From Akanthomyces muscarius (taxonomy: Eukaryota > Ascomycota > Sordariomycetes > Hypocreales > Cordycipitaceae), in NCBI RefSeq assembly GCF_028009165.1, contig NC_079245.1:124001-188000 (forward strand): a stretch of DNA of 64,000 nt, given 5' to 3'. Each line of letters starts with the position of its first letter. The first letter of the stretch is position 1. The notes beneath the pieces were generated by a model. The model saw only the letters and a list, made by a program, of their open reading frames with translations, had not been told where the DNA came from and searched no databases. The translations under genes were made by a program, and so were the position numbers. Positions 33,716 through 47,865 of the stretch are shown here, one piece after another.

Positions 33716-33935
33716 TGTGAAGGATTTGAGCTTTACCCGCTCCCTAGGGACTCAATATAAGAGCTTACTAAGCTCTCTTATTAGATATAGACTATATATA
33801 CTTTATAGTATAAATTATAAGCTAGATTAGGGGAGAGAGAGAGTCTCCTCCTTCTCTTTTCTTTCTTCTCTCTTTAAGAGAATTAATAACTATTATAATA
33901 CTTACTTATAGTACCTATATAGCTAGTCCTTAATA
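33716..33935 (+). repeat. degraded LTR-like fragment
   Basis: It starts TGTGAAGG and contains a CT-rich run followed by AAGAGAATTAATAACTATTA, matching the same part of the 247-bp LTR of the retroelement at 35719-49769. It looks like a solo or diverged LTR of that family; the right end is approximate. Confidence 0.45.
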
Positions 33936-34089
33936 GAGAGTTATTAAAAAGCTTAAAGCTATAATATACTTTAAATTATTTAAAATTATTTTATATCTTA
34001 AAAATAAACTTATATATCTTATATAATATTATATTTAATTATTATAAAAACTAAAATAGTATTATAAAGTTAATTTATAAAGTAAAATT

Positions 34090-34640
34090 AGTAGAATAGT
34101 AGAAAAAGAAGTCTATTATAAAAGAAAATATCTAAAATAGTTTTTAAGATATTAAAATTACTCTTTTTAAATTTTAAAAAAGTTATTTTTTTTTTAAAAC
34201 TTAAATTTATAATATTAAGTGTTTTAAACTTATATTTAAAATTAACTAAATTTTAGGTCTTTTAGATACTAAATATAATAAATAAAATAATTTTATAGTT
34301 TTTAATTCTAAAAAAATAAATTACTAATTACTTAAATAACTTTTTAACTAAAAGTCTTAATATACTTAATAGTTTTAAAAAAGATATAATAGTTATTATA
34401 TATAAGGTTTAATTTTTATATATTTAAATATAAAGCCTTAAAGTTATAAATAAGCTAATTAGTAAGTATTAATAAGCTAAAAAAATAAAGTTAAAAACTA
34501 AAAAATATCTTTTTAAAAAAGGATTTTAATTAATTTTAGATATTTTTTTATATTATAGTTAAGTTATTAATAGTTAAAAGGTAAAAAGTTAGAGAATATA
34601 AGTAACTTATTTATTTAAGTAACTTACTTATTAATTATAT
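34090..34640 (-). mobile_element. truncated Fot1/Pot2-like element, RIP-degraded
   Basis: In reverse complement this matches the left part of the 1.86-kb element at 59018-60879 over several hundred bases. It ends at 34640 with the mutated terminal repeat, followed by TA at 34641. The other end is missing or too diverged; its boundary near 34090 is approximate. Confidence 0.6.
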
Positions 34641-35718
34641 TATTACTTAAAATAATATAGTTTATAAGTAAGTAGGCCACCTAAGTAAGTAAGCTACTTT
34701 ATATTATTTTTTAATTAATTACGTTTAAACTCTATTAACTTAATAAAATAAAATAGTTTTAACTCTAAATAAAAAAGATATTATTAATACCCTTAAGGCT
34801 TTAAAAAAAGACCTTATATTATTACTTTAAAGTATAGCTTATATCTATAATATACTATAAATAATACTAATATATTATTAATAAGAATAACTAAACTAAG
34901 TTAATATAATAATATACTCTAAAAAATTAATAAATAAAGAAAAAGATCTTTTTATTTAATATATTTTTAATTTAAATATATAATCTTAATTACCTTACTT
35001 ATATAATATAGAAGTTATAGCTAATTGCCTACTAGAGCTTAAATATAATATTTTAGTTAAGAGGTATTAGTTTATAAACTTTATTAAGTAATACTTAGAA
35101 CTTATTATATATTTATTATATTAAATTAACTATTAAAGAGTCTAATATAAAGATTTAAAATAATATTAAGAGTAGTTTTAACTAACGTAGTTAATAAGCG
35201 AGTCGCCTAGACAAGCGAGTCGCCCGTTTTGCCCCACTTATTTACTAAAGTTAAAATAACTCTATAAAAGTAATACTAAAATAGCTAGGCTTTTAGATAT
35301 AGTATATTAAGTTATTAAACTATTTATAGTAAAATAGTAATAATTATAGATAAATAGTAAGTATATATTATATTAAATAATATATATTAGATTTAATTCT
35401 TTTTTAAATTCTTTTTAAATTTAATAACTTTATAGTCTTTATATATATAACTATAAAACTTAATAAAGAGCTTAAATAATAATATATATAGCTAGTAAGA
35501 CTTAATAAATAAATATAATTAATTCCTTTAATAAGTTATATTAAAAATAAGAAATTTTCTTATATTCTTTATTTTTCTTATTTAACTTATTAAAAAGATT
35601 AACTATATTTTTTCTTAAGCCTTTATATCTATTCTTATTATTATAGTATACTATATATTAAAAAGATATTCTATTTTTAAAGAGACTAAGATATAATTAA
35701 TTTTAAAAAGAGTTTAAG

Positions 35719-35965
35719 TGTAAAGGTACTAGGCTTTAGCCCACTATTATGACTAAGATGGCACGGGTTAAGCGTCAGCCGGCCGAGCTTAGAGTTGACT
35801 TTACTAAGACCCCGGCTAAACTCTATACTAACTCTATACGAAACCTAGACTACTATAAAACGGAAAGGGCTCGCTATCTTCCTATTTCTTCTCCTTCTTC
35901 TCTTTAAGAGAGTTAATAACAATTATAACGCCTATTTATAGACGTCCTAAAGCTAGTTTATAATA
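35719..35965 (+). repeat. 5' LTR of element C
   Basis: 247 bp, beginning TGTAAAGGTACTAGG and ending TTTATAATA, which corresponds to TCTATAACA in the 3' copy. Contains a CT-rich run and an AAGAGAGTTAATAA motif. Confidence 0.9.
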
Positions 35966-38900
35966 ATTAACTCTCTTTACTAAAAGAACACGAAATAGAA
36001 GGCCACCTAACCTATAAGGAGCCTTTAAATAAATACTATTCTCTTTAAGAATAAAATAAAGCGCTATAAGAGTAGAACGTACTTATATAAGCCTAGATAA
36101 GGGTAATATAGGAATAACTCTAAGCCCTATAGGGTATAGGGAATCCACCCTATTATACTATATAGGCCCCCCTAATCTAACTAAGAAATAATACCTATAC
36201 GCCTAGGAGGAAACCTTTCTTACTTAAGGAGAAGTATAATAGCGAATTAGATTTATTCTAAGGTTAGAAAAAGGTAATTAAGTATAAACTAGAAATTAAT
36301 ATAGACTTTATTAGCCCTCTAAAGTCCTAGTTTATATATATTTAGAATAACCTTAGCCTAGTAGCCTAATAAAAAGTTATTATATATTTTAAAGAGGGCG
36401 GCTAATATAGTGATACTAATCTATATAATTTCCTTTACTATCTAAGTAAAGTGTTTAATAACTTATACTAATAGGAACTTACTCTAAGTAGAATTAGTTA
36501 ACTATAATAAGGGGAATAGGAGTTATTCTTTAAGTTTTATATCTACTTTAAGTAATAGCTAGCCCTAATAGGAGGTCTATTATAGGCGGATAAGATTAAG
36601 CTAGATAAACTTTATCCCGCACTTTTAGACACTATAAGATATCTTACCATTAGCTAGGGGGTTTCTAGAAGCTATTATAACACTACTATATAATAGCTAT
36701 AATCCCTTATAGTTAACCTAAAATCCTACTAGATTAAAGTAACGTTAAAACTACCTCTAAATAGGAGAAGTTAACGTTATATTAATTATAAAAGGGACTC
36801 TATTATAATAGAAATTAACACACTCTTAATACTACCCTTAGTTACTATCTAAAATACCTAGGGGAATTTAGGGTAAAAGTAAGCCTTATAGGTTTTATAA
36901 AAAGTTATAAGGGCATAATAAGAATCTAACACCTATCTTTAATATAGGTAAGATAGGCACTATATTAAGGAATATAAGTTTATATAGGCCCTCCCCCTAA
37001 TAGGTATTAATTAAATAAATACTAGCTTAGAACCTAATAAATCCGCTATAGGCTTAGAAAACAATAAACCCTAAGGAAAAGTCTCCCTTTAGGGTAACTA
37101 AAATAGTTAGTTTTAGATAATATACTAAATGTTAAGTTATAGAATAAGATAGCTTAAAAGTAGGTAGAAAAAAGAATAAATACTTAACCCTTCTTAATAC
37201 TAGCTATATTAGAGGCTTCTATTCTACTTAATATTCTTATAGACTTAGGCTATAACTATTATAGAGCTATCTAGGAGGGTATAGCTAAGTAATTAGGCCT
37301 TTAACTTATACCCTTACTTACTAAATAAAATGTTTAACTAGTAGTAAGGAAAGGCTTTAAGTTTATAGTCTCCTATATAGTGTAAGTAAGTGTTAATATT
37401 AATAGCTAGTCTTTTCTAATACTATTCTATATTATCCCCTTACTAGCCCGCTCTATTATTTTAGGCCTTTTATAGTTAAAGTACTATAACTTAGTCCTAG
37501 ATATAGGCGCGAGCTATATATACCCCTAATTAACCCTAAACTAGTAAATATATATACTAGATAAAAGGTTAAAGGTATAAGGACACTCCTTCCTTAATAG
37601 ACGCTAGCTTTATAGGGTATTAAAATATAAATATATAGAAACTAGCTAAGAAGTTTTAGTACTTATAATAAGTATCTTTAAGATTAACTCCTTATTATAG
37701 AAGTCCCTATCCCTTAGGAAATAACTTCTAACTTAATATAAAGAATATACTAATCTATTTTTAAAAAACACTATATTAAGCCTCCTACTAAATCAGCTAA
37801 GCTTTAATTATATAATTAATATTAAGAGAAAAGCTAATAGGACGCTTAAATAACTCCTATATAGGCGCCTATACTAGATATTATATAAATAATTATTAGA
37901 GCTATATTAATAACTTATATCCCTATTTAATAAGGGCTAGATCTATATAAGTTCCTTACTAGCTATAGTACCTATCTTACTTATTAAAAAACCTAATAGT
38001 AAATAGAGATTTTATATAAACTATAAGGCCCTTAATATAATTATAAAGGAAGACTAATATCCTCTCTTACTTATTAAAGAGACCCTATATTTACTCTTAA
38101 TAGTAAAATAGTTTACTAAGTTAGACGTCTAAATAGCTTTCTATTAGCTATATATAGCTCTTAGATCTAAAAAGTATATAGTGTTTTATACCTACTTTAG
38201 CCTTTTTAAGTAGCTTATATGTCTATTTAGGCTTATAGGTACTCTTACTAGTTTCTAACACTATATTAACTAGGCTCTAAGTAAGACACTTAATAACTTT
38301 ATATCTATATACCTAGACAATATAATTATCTATAACTTAGGCACACTTAAAGAATATAAGGAAAAGGTTAAGGTAGTACTAGATAAGCTAGTAAAAGCTA
38401 AACTATTCCTAGATATTAATAAGTGTAAATTCTTAGTTATAAAAGTTAAGTACCTAGGATTTATAGTAGAGGTAGGGAAATTACTTAAACTAGACTTAGA
38501 GAAGATTAAAGCTATATAGTAGTAAGAGGCCCTTATTAAGATATATAGAGTGTATAGCTTTTTTAGCTTTATAAACTTTTATAAGGACTTTATCCTTAAC
38601 TTCTCTTTATTTACTAAACCCCTAACACGTCTTACCTATAAGGGCGTCCTATTTATATAGGGAAGGTAGGAGGATAACGCTTTTAAGTAACTTAAGTCCC
38701 TATTCTTATCTAATCTCTACCTTACCTTATAGGATCCTAGCTAAGATATAAGTATTAAAATAGATTATTTAGGAATAAGGCTTAGTAGTTATCTATTATA
38801 GGTAGATAATAATAGTATTCTACGCCTAGTAGTGTACTATTCCGCCAAACTCTTACTAGCTAAACGTAACTATACTATCTATAATAAGGAACTCCTTACT

Positions 38901-39391
38901 ATAATAGTATATCTAAAAGCTTAGAAGGCTAAGCTATAGGAATAAAAAAATATGTTTATAATCCTTACTAACTATAAAAACCTTAAATACTTTACTAAAC
39001 TATAAGTTATTTCTAAATAGTAGGCGTAATAGTTAGAATTCTTATCTTTATTTTAGTACTAATTATACTATTAACTAGGCCCCCTTATAGCCTATCCTAA
39101 CGCCCTTAGCTGCCTTAAATAGTTTAAGGACAGCCTTAACTAACCCTTAACTAAGATCTTAAAGCCTATTAATATTATAGTAATTAAATCTAGCTATTCC
39201 TTATCCCCCTTTTTAGATAAAAGTTTAATAACTTTATAAAAGACTAGTTTAAAGGTAAATATATCCTATATAGAAAAGGTAAAAGCTATTTAGGAAGGAG
39301 CTTACTCCTTTCTATCTAAAGTAAATTATAAGGAGTAAATAGCGGACTATACTATCTTAGTATATAGGATACTCTAATTCTATAACTATAT

Positions 39392-39792
39392 TGTTATGAA
39401 CGATGAGAAGTGATGTAAGGCGACTGGGGAAGCGGCCTAGGAGGACGACCTTATGGCGCCTGCAGGCTCCCCGATCGGGCCTTATAGTCACGTGACCTTA
39501 CTAGATCACTGGAGTGAGTGAGCTAGTGAGCCATAAAGGGATCACGGGAGCGAGTAAGCTAGTAATCTAAGGAAAGTAATAGAGAGGTAAACTATTATAT
39601 AAAGAAAGGACCGTAGCTAGTCTAGATAGTTTAGATCTCTATTAATCAATCTAAGTAATAGTTTCACTATTAAGAGTTCTACTCTTAACGACTATTTACG
39701 ATACTACTTAACGTGCTACCTTATAGCTTTCAGCCTAACTTACTCTCTAAGAAACAGACCTACTATAACTTAGTAAATAAGCTATTATTATA
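39392..39792 (+). repeat. 5' LTR of element D
   Basis: 401 bp. Differences from the 3' copy, as far as I compared them, are transitions only, so the LTRs cannot be used for dating without correcting for RIP. Confidence 0.92.
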
Positions 39793-42700
39793 TTTTAATT
39801 AATCCTGTTTAGTGAGTTACCCTAAAACCTTAAGCAGCTAATATGTCTACTATAAGCGGAAGAACCACTAACCCTAGAATAGAGATCTAGCAACTTATAG
39901 CTAAGATTACCGAGCTTAAGAAGTAGAACTAAAGCCTTCTCTCTCGTACTAATACCCTTTATAAAACTATAAAGCAATATAAGAACTAAATCGCTGCCTC
40001 CGGAATGCCTAAAAGGGCCCAGACAAATAAACCCAAATTTCCTAAACCCGAACCGTTCAACGGTTATAAGGGAGATATAAGGAACTTCCTTACCTAAGCC
40101 TAAGCTTACCTTTAGGTTAATAATAAAACACTTAATACTACTAAGGATAGAATCCTCTATATTAGAAACCTCTTAACTGGAAAAGCTATAGAATAGTGGG
40201 AGCCTACGCTATAGGCGTACCTAAAGCATAGCGCTGAAGCCGGTGTAGACGTTATCTATGTCTTTTTGGACTACGAGACCTTCGAGGACCGACTCCTTAG
40301 TGCCTTTAGAAACCCTGATAAGTATAAAGAAGCTACTCGACAACTTACTCGTCTCCGACAAACCGGATCCACCGCTCACTATATAAGAGAGTTTAAATAG
40401 ATCGCGGCTAAACTTAACTAGGGATAAGAAGCCCTAATTAAAATCTTCTACTAAGGCCTTAAAGAAGAAGTTAAAGATGATATCTACTAAGAAGAACGAC
40501 CTAAACTGCTTAATACCTTTATCGAGACAGTTATTAAAGCAGATAACCGACTATACGAACGACGTTAAGAAAAAACAGGTAGACGAAAGTATAATAACTA
40601 CGTAAGGTTTAATAAACCTAACACGGGCAAATCCTAAAGAACCTCTACCGCGTATAGACACTACACCGGACTAATAGAACTTGACGCTGCACATAAAGAA
40701 AAGGGGAAATACTATAACTGTGATAAAACCGGACACTTTATAAGTAAATGCCGAGCCCCTAAGAAACAATGGAAGCCTGTTGGGGAAGGACGAAAGCTCC
40801 ACACGGCTAACCGCGAAGACTTACCTACTTAAAACCTTAGTATAGCAAACAGTAAAGAATACGTCTTAGATACTAAACGATACCTAAAAGCGGACGAACA
40901 CCACTTAGTGGACGATACTAGTTCGGACGAGGACTAGGACTTCGGAACCTAGCCGGTACCTAAGGAGGAAGATTAGGAATATGGCACTTAGCTACCAGCG
41001 TATATAACCAGGCTTGACCTAACTGACGCTTTTACGTGTATTCCATACCCTTAAGGACCTAGTAACCTTATTAGTGTACTATTAATAGAAGAAGGGGACC
41101 CCGAACCTATAGCCGTTATAATCTATAGCACGGATATTATAGACCCTATAATACTTATCGAATTATTATACCGACCTATCGGAACGAGTACTGCCTATAT
41201 CTAATAGAACCCTGTTATGAACATATCACATAGAGAACACGCTATGATTTCATAGGCCTCTTACCCACACTATAGATGCTAGAGACACCTCTAGAAGAAA
41301 CTTAAATATAGATAGTTCCCTAAGTTATAGTATACAGGCTAAAGACCCTTTTTAGAGACAGACCTTAGGCACTAGAAAATTTAGAGAAGAACCTTCAATA
41401 CGTTACTTCTTAAGAAAAATGATAACATAACCTACTATATTAAGGATGAAAACGTATACACTATCCGAGCTATAACCTCACGCTATAAGGATAGAGGAAA
41501 CTGTGTAGTAACAAGAAACTCGCCTAGCCCGAGTTCGATTAACATAGCTAGTAAGTGACTAGAACGCTGCCTAAGCTCCGAATAGTTAGAAGATTACTAC
41601 TAATAATTATAAAAGAAGGAACGCGAATAAAAGAAGAATTCGGGAAAAGACAGCTATCGCTGAACTTTTAACCGATTCCTTAACGGAGATCTGATAGGTC
41701 TCTATGTACTATAGACATCGGTAGTACCGCACACCTTGTGATTACTATAAAGATTATAGGAAGAAAGATCTAGGTAATAATTAATAGCGGAGTATAAGGA
41801 AACTTTATCTCGCCGAATTTCGTTAATAAATTATAATTACCTTAGACTATAAAAGACGAGCCTTACTGACTTATAACTATAGAAGGATATATAGTAAAAT
41901 TTAACTAAGGAGTAGTTGATATAGAAGTAGTGTAACTTTTAATTAACATATAAGGCACGAAACACTATGTTACCTTAGATATTATAGTGATCTTAAAACA
42001 CGATGTTATACTAGGGATACCCTAGTTGTGAGTAAGTAATCCCTAAGTTAACTAGAGAATAGGCTAACTTTAATAGGATCTACTAGGATGTGATTATAAT
42101 AATAAGAGCGGCTTATAAGGAGTACCTTAATTGAATTAAGATAGGCCTTTAGGAATATATGTGATCGCTAGAGAGCCTAAAGTTAGTATAACGGAGATTC
42201 CTGAGGAATACTTAAAGTATAGTAAGCTATTTAGCGGAGAGCTAGAAATAGGACTACTAGAGTATTCACGCTAGGACTATAAGATTAAGCTCTAGCCCGG
42301 TACTAAACTAACGTTTAATAAAATATATCCCTAGAACCCTATATAAGATAAAGCTCTTAAGGAGTATCTAGACGAGATGTTATAAAAGGGATATATACGA
42401 CTATTAGAGTCCCTAGTAGGATACCTAATCCTATAGGTACTAAAGAAAAACGGAAAGCTGTGACTATATATTAACTATTAGCAACTTAATAAGATCACAA
42501 TTAAGAACCAATATCTGTTACCACTTATTATAGAGATATAAGATAAGCTTAGATAAGCTAAGTGGTTTACTATCCTCGACCTAAAAGGAGCTTATAATCT
42601 AATTTGTATAGCTAAGGGTTATAAGTGGAAAACCGCCTTTTGAACTATGAGAGGACACTTTAAGTATCTTATAATGCTATTCGGCCTTACTAACACACTA

Positions 42701-45700
42701 GTAACATTCTAAACTATAATCAACAATATTTTATAGAAATAGCTTAATAAATTCGTTATTATCTACCTTAATAATATCCTTATATTCTCTAATACACTTA
42801 AGGAATATAAGAAGTATATACACGAAGTATTATAAACACTTTAGGATAATAAGCTTCTTATCAAAAAAGAAAAGAGTAAATTCTATTAATATAAAGTTAA
42901 ATTCCTAGGATACGAAATTACACTAGGACAAATTAGGATGAGCCTATCTAAGATCGAAGATGTTTAGAACTAGCCCGCGCTAACTAATATTAGAGAAGTA
43001 AGAGGATTCCTTAGATTTGTAAACTTCTATCAACGCTTTATCCGCGGATTTAGAGAAATCACAATTCCTCTTACCAACCTTACAAAGAAGGATAACGAAT
43101 TCTAATAGACAAATAAGGAAGTTAACGCCTTCTAAAAACTGAAAGAGAAAATCCTAAACGAGCTAGTTCTACTTATAGCTAACCCTAATAAACCATTTAA
43201 AGTTAAAACTGACGCCTTAGACTACGCGCTTAGCGGGCAACTTAGATAACGAGATAACGAAGACTGACTCCACCTAGTCACATTCTTCTCTAAGAAACTT
43301 TATAGACTAGAATTAAACTACAGTATATACGATAAAGAACTTATAGCTATTATTAAAGCCTTTAAGGAATAGAAGTATTATCTGAAAGGAGTAAACTATA
43401 AGGTTAAGGTCTATACCGACTATAAGAACCTAACCTCCTTTATGACTATAAAAGATCTAAATAAACGATAGATTAGATAGTACGAAACCCTTATAGACTA
43501 TAATTTTGAAATCATATATCGTAAAGGATCTGAAAACAGAAGAGTAGACGCGCTTAGCTGAAGAGAGGATTTAAAAACAGAACAGTAAGTAAATAATACA
43601 CCCTTACTATGTTAAACTAAGGATGGAAACCTTATATTAGGCACTTAAGAAATCAATATAACTTAGTAAGTATAACTAGATGATATCTAGCTATGAAGAA
43701 TTAAGTTAAGAATCTAAGGCGACTGTCTAACTGACACTTAGAGATTAACCCTATTTCTTATACGGAAAGAAAACGACTATTTTTATAACGATCGACTATA
43801 CGTCCTAGTTATACTATAAAAACAGCTTGTAGAAGAAATATACGCACACCTATTATACGGACACTAAGGTGTTATAAAAACAATTAGTTGACTAAGAAGA
43901 TTATATGACTTCCCTGAAAGTAGGAAGATCGTGTAGGAAATTATTAAGAAATGCGACGTTTACAACAAAGCAAAGTCAGTACGATATACACCTTATAGCG
44001 AACTATAACTAATACTACCACCTAAAAGAGCATAGTAGACTGTTACTATAGACTTTATCGTCAAACTACCAAAGTCTAAAGAACTAATAATAGGAGTACT
44101 CTATAATAGTATCCTGGTTATTATCGATAAACTTATAAAGTATGCCTACTATATCCCCTATATAGAATCTAGTAACACTAAAGACTTAGCATATATGTTC
44201 TTTAAAACAGTAATCGCTTAATACGGATTACTAACAAAACTTATATTAGATTATAATAAATTATTCACGTTAAACTTCTAGAAATGCCTTATAGAAATAA
44301 TAAAGATTAAGTAAAGCTTATCTATAACATTCTACCTACAGTTAGATAGTCAGACCGAGATTCTAAACTAAATACTCGAATAATACCTACGAAGCTATAT
44401 TAACTATTAATAAGACGATTAGGTAGAATAGCTACTACTCGTATAATAGGCTTATAATAGCTCCGAAATCGATAATATAAAAATGTCACTATTTAGAGCG
44501 AATTATAGATTCGACCCTGTTATTAAAACACACACGATATGGAACGTAAACACACTAGCAGCTATAGCGTATATAGTAACAATTATGGACATATAAAAAC
44601 ACTTATAATAAGAATAGATATTTTTATAAAACTATATAAAACACTATACGGATAAAAAGAGATTACTAGTGCTAATCCTAGAGGAGGGATATAAAGTCTA
44701 CCTTATATATAAAAACATTAAAACAAAACGACCTAGCAATAAACTTAACTAAAAGAAAATTAGACTATTCCTTATTAAATAAAAAATATCGAACACTAAC
44801 TACGAACTATTATTACCTAATAGGATAAGAATCTATCCTATATTTTATATCTTACTACTTAAGAAAGTACTAGATAACATTATAGTCACTATAGACATTA
44901 TTGTGGGAAATAATGATAAATATGAAATTAAGAAAATACTTAAGGCATAAGGAAGCATTAAGAAACGCGAATATCTTATAAAATAGAAAGGATACCTAAA
45001 CTCTAAAAACACCTAGGAACCCGCGAAGAACCTTATAAGTTGCTTAGACCTACTGAAGGGCTTTTACTAGTAGTTAGTAAGGGGCCTAGCTTAGGGATCT
45101 TACTTAGACCGAACTGCGACTAGTTAGGCTCGTTAGGGACACCTAACGCCTATAGATTATAAACAACTTACTATTTATAAGAGCCTAGGGCAGGAAGGAT
45201 GTTATCCTCCTTATCTAACTCTTATATACCCCGCTTAAATAGCTTCTAGCTCTTATTCTTTACTAAACGATAAGTTTTATAGATCTATGTTAGATGATTT
45301 ACCGCTTAAGACAGTTAAACTTATAGCTTAACTAGACGCTCCTTAGCTTTTTCCTTAGCGTTATCTAACTTTTTCTGCTATGCAAGTAAACACGAAACTA
45401 TAAAGGCAAATTAGTAAGGATATATATAGCGGAAGGGAGAATAGAACCTATAAGAAGATACTACTAACACACTATTATAGGAACAACTATAGTGGACACA
45501 CTCCTTATAACAAGTCTTACTATCGGCAAGACGACACTTTAACTAATAGTTAAAACAATAAGTACACGGTATCTTGGCGTCCTAACTGTGAAGAGCGATA
45601 AAGGACCTTAGGGCGTCTCGCTTATTAGATTTTCGGGAACGAGGTTTTTCGATACGACCTGATATGTTGTTAGTATATGATGATAAAGGAGGGAAGTTCT

Positions 45701-45773
45701 ACACACCTACTAAACGAACGGCCAGAACAGGATTAGTAGCTTTAAGGACAAAACTAATAGAGGAGGAGTATTA

Positions 45774-46174
45774 TGTTATGAACGATGAGAAGTGACGTAA
45801 GGCGACCGGGGAAGCGGCCTAGGAGGACGACCTTATGGCGCCTGTAGGCTCCCTGATCGGGCCTTATAGTTACGTGACCTTACTAGATCACTAGAGCGAG
45901 TGAGCTAGTAAGCTATAAAGGGATTATAGGAGCGAGTAAGCTAGTGATCTAAGGAAAGTAATAGAGAGGTAAACTATTATATAAAGAAAGGACTATAGCT
46001 AGTCTAGATAGTTTAGATCTCTATTAATCAATCTAAGTAATAGTTTCACTATTAAGAGTTCTACTCTTAACGACTGTTTACGATACTGCTTAACGTGCTA
46101 CCCTATAGCTTTCAGCCTGACTTACTCTCTAAGAAACAGACCTACTATGACTTAGTAAATAAGCCATCGTTACA
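45774..46174 (+). repeat. 3' LTR of element D
   Basis: 401 bp, TGTTATGAACG to CATCGTTACA. It is the better preserved of the two LTRs. Confidence 0.92.
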
Positions 46175-47865
46175 TATATATAGGTACCTAGCTAGGAGCC
46201 CTTAATAACTATACTTATTAAACGCGCTTATATATCTAATATAGTAGTATACTTAGGGCGGAATAGTATGTTCTAGATACTAATTTATAACTATTACTAG
46301 TTAGGATTATTATAGGATATAGTGTATTATATTAGGAATTACCCTTATTATAGTGTATATAAGTTAAGGCGATTATACTAGGGCCTCTTATAGCCTATCT
46401 TAACTATAAATTAATATTAAAAGTAAATCTTAGTTAATTTTATAATAGATCTACTAAGTAAAGGACTAGAATAACTATATTTCCTTATAGTTATTATAGA
46501 CCGCCTATTAAAATATATCTAGTTAGAAGCTATAATGTTAATAAGTGTTAAAATATATATAGAATAATTCCTCTATATATAGTAGTGTTTTTATAGTTTT
46601 CTAGACTAACTTATTAGTAACTATAGATTAGATTAGGTTAGTTAGTTTTAGAGAATATTATACTATCTATTAGGTATATTATAACTCTTATCTATTACTT
46701 ACTATCCCTAAATAAATAGTAGTATAAAACGCGCTAACTAAGAAGTATAGGCGGTCTTAAAAGTACTTATCTTTTACTTATAATATAACTAGCTATAATA
46801 ACTTCTTATAGTATAACACGCTTTTAATAATAAGGACTTAAGTGTTATAAGTTTTAGTCTAAACTTCCTCTTATATAGATATAATACTAGGACGGTCTAA
46901 CTATACCTAAATAACCCACACCTATTAAATAAGACACTAATAGGCTACGCCTAATAGTTCTTATAATATATTAAAGATAGTAACGACCTAATATAGTCTA
47001 TTATTACCTATATATAATAATAGTAAAAGGAAGTGTCTAACTAAAGCTAGTATCTAGTAGAAAAGTTCTAGATTAGCGATTAGGTGTAGCTATCTTTATA
47101 TAATATTATAACTAACTGTCCTAATAAAAAGCTTAACTAAGTCCGCTCTAAATACTATATTATAGCTACCTTAAGTCTATTAATAGTAATATTAGACCTA
47201 CCTAGGAGCCTCTATAAGACGTTTTATATCGACCTAGTTAAATAGGCGGCGGTAGACCCCTTACTGTCTTAAGTGTGGAATAATTAGGCGCCTAAGCTAA
47301 CCTTAGTTAATAACAAACTAGGGGATAGCTAACACCTAGAATAGGTTATTAAGGAGGTTCTTTATACCTATAATATTAGAGGTTAGGGTAGAAAAAGGGA
47401 AGTCCTAGTAAAATAGGTAGGCTTTTAGGACCTAATATAGGAGCTACTTAGTGCCTTATAGAACATTTTAGTACTAGCTGTATTTAAGGCCCGCTAGGGT
47501 AAAGCTAATAGGTATAATAGTACACGATAAGCACGTTATAGTAGGCTGTAATAGGTAGGTAAAATAGAATAATTAGGGGATATATAGGTATAGGTAGTAG
47601 GAAATAATTAATATTATAATATTTTAGGGGGGGGGTTACTTTATAGACTTATAGCTTTATTAGTACTATACCTTAGCCCCTCTACTACCTAATCTAAACT
47701 TATAATAGTAAAAACTAATATAAGAAAAAATAATTATAAATAATTCCCTAAACTCTAAGCTAGTTTATTTTATATATATACTAATAGTAATATAAAAATT
47801 AATTACCTTAATAGACACCCTAACTAAGAACTACTATTCTATTTCCTCCCTAGATAGGACCTTAT

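Larger units (their letters stand above)
39392..46174 (+). mobile_element. inner Ty3/Gypsy chromovirus-type LTR element D, RIP-degraded
   Basis: A 6,783-bp element inserted into element C, with 401-bp LTRs (39392-39792 and 45774-46174), TG...CA ends, and a 5-bp target duplication TATAT on both sides. A purine run (AGAGGAGGAGTA) precedes the 3' LTR. In order: gag with a start near 39843 and a zinc knuckle near 40709-40753, protease region, reverse transcriptase with YLNN at about 42760 where YLDD is expected, RNase H (about 43190-43420), integrase (about 43830-44600) and a chromodomain (about 44955-45075). All are full of stops explained by CAG/CAA/CGA or TGG transitions. It is less AT-saturated than C, which fits later insertion. 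Inactive. Confidence 0.92.
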
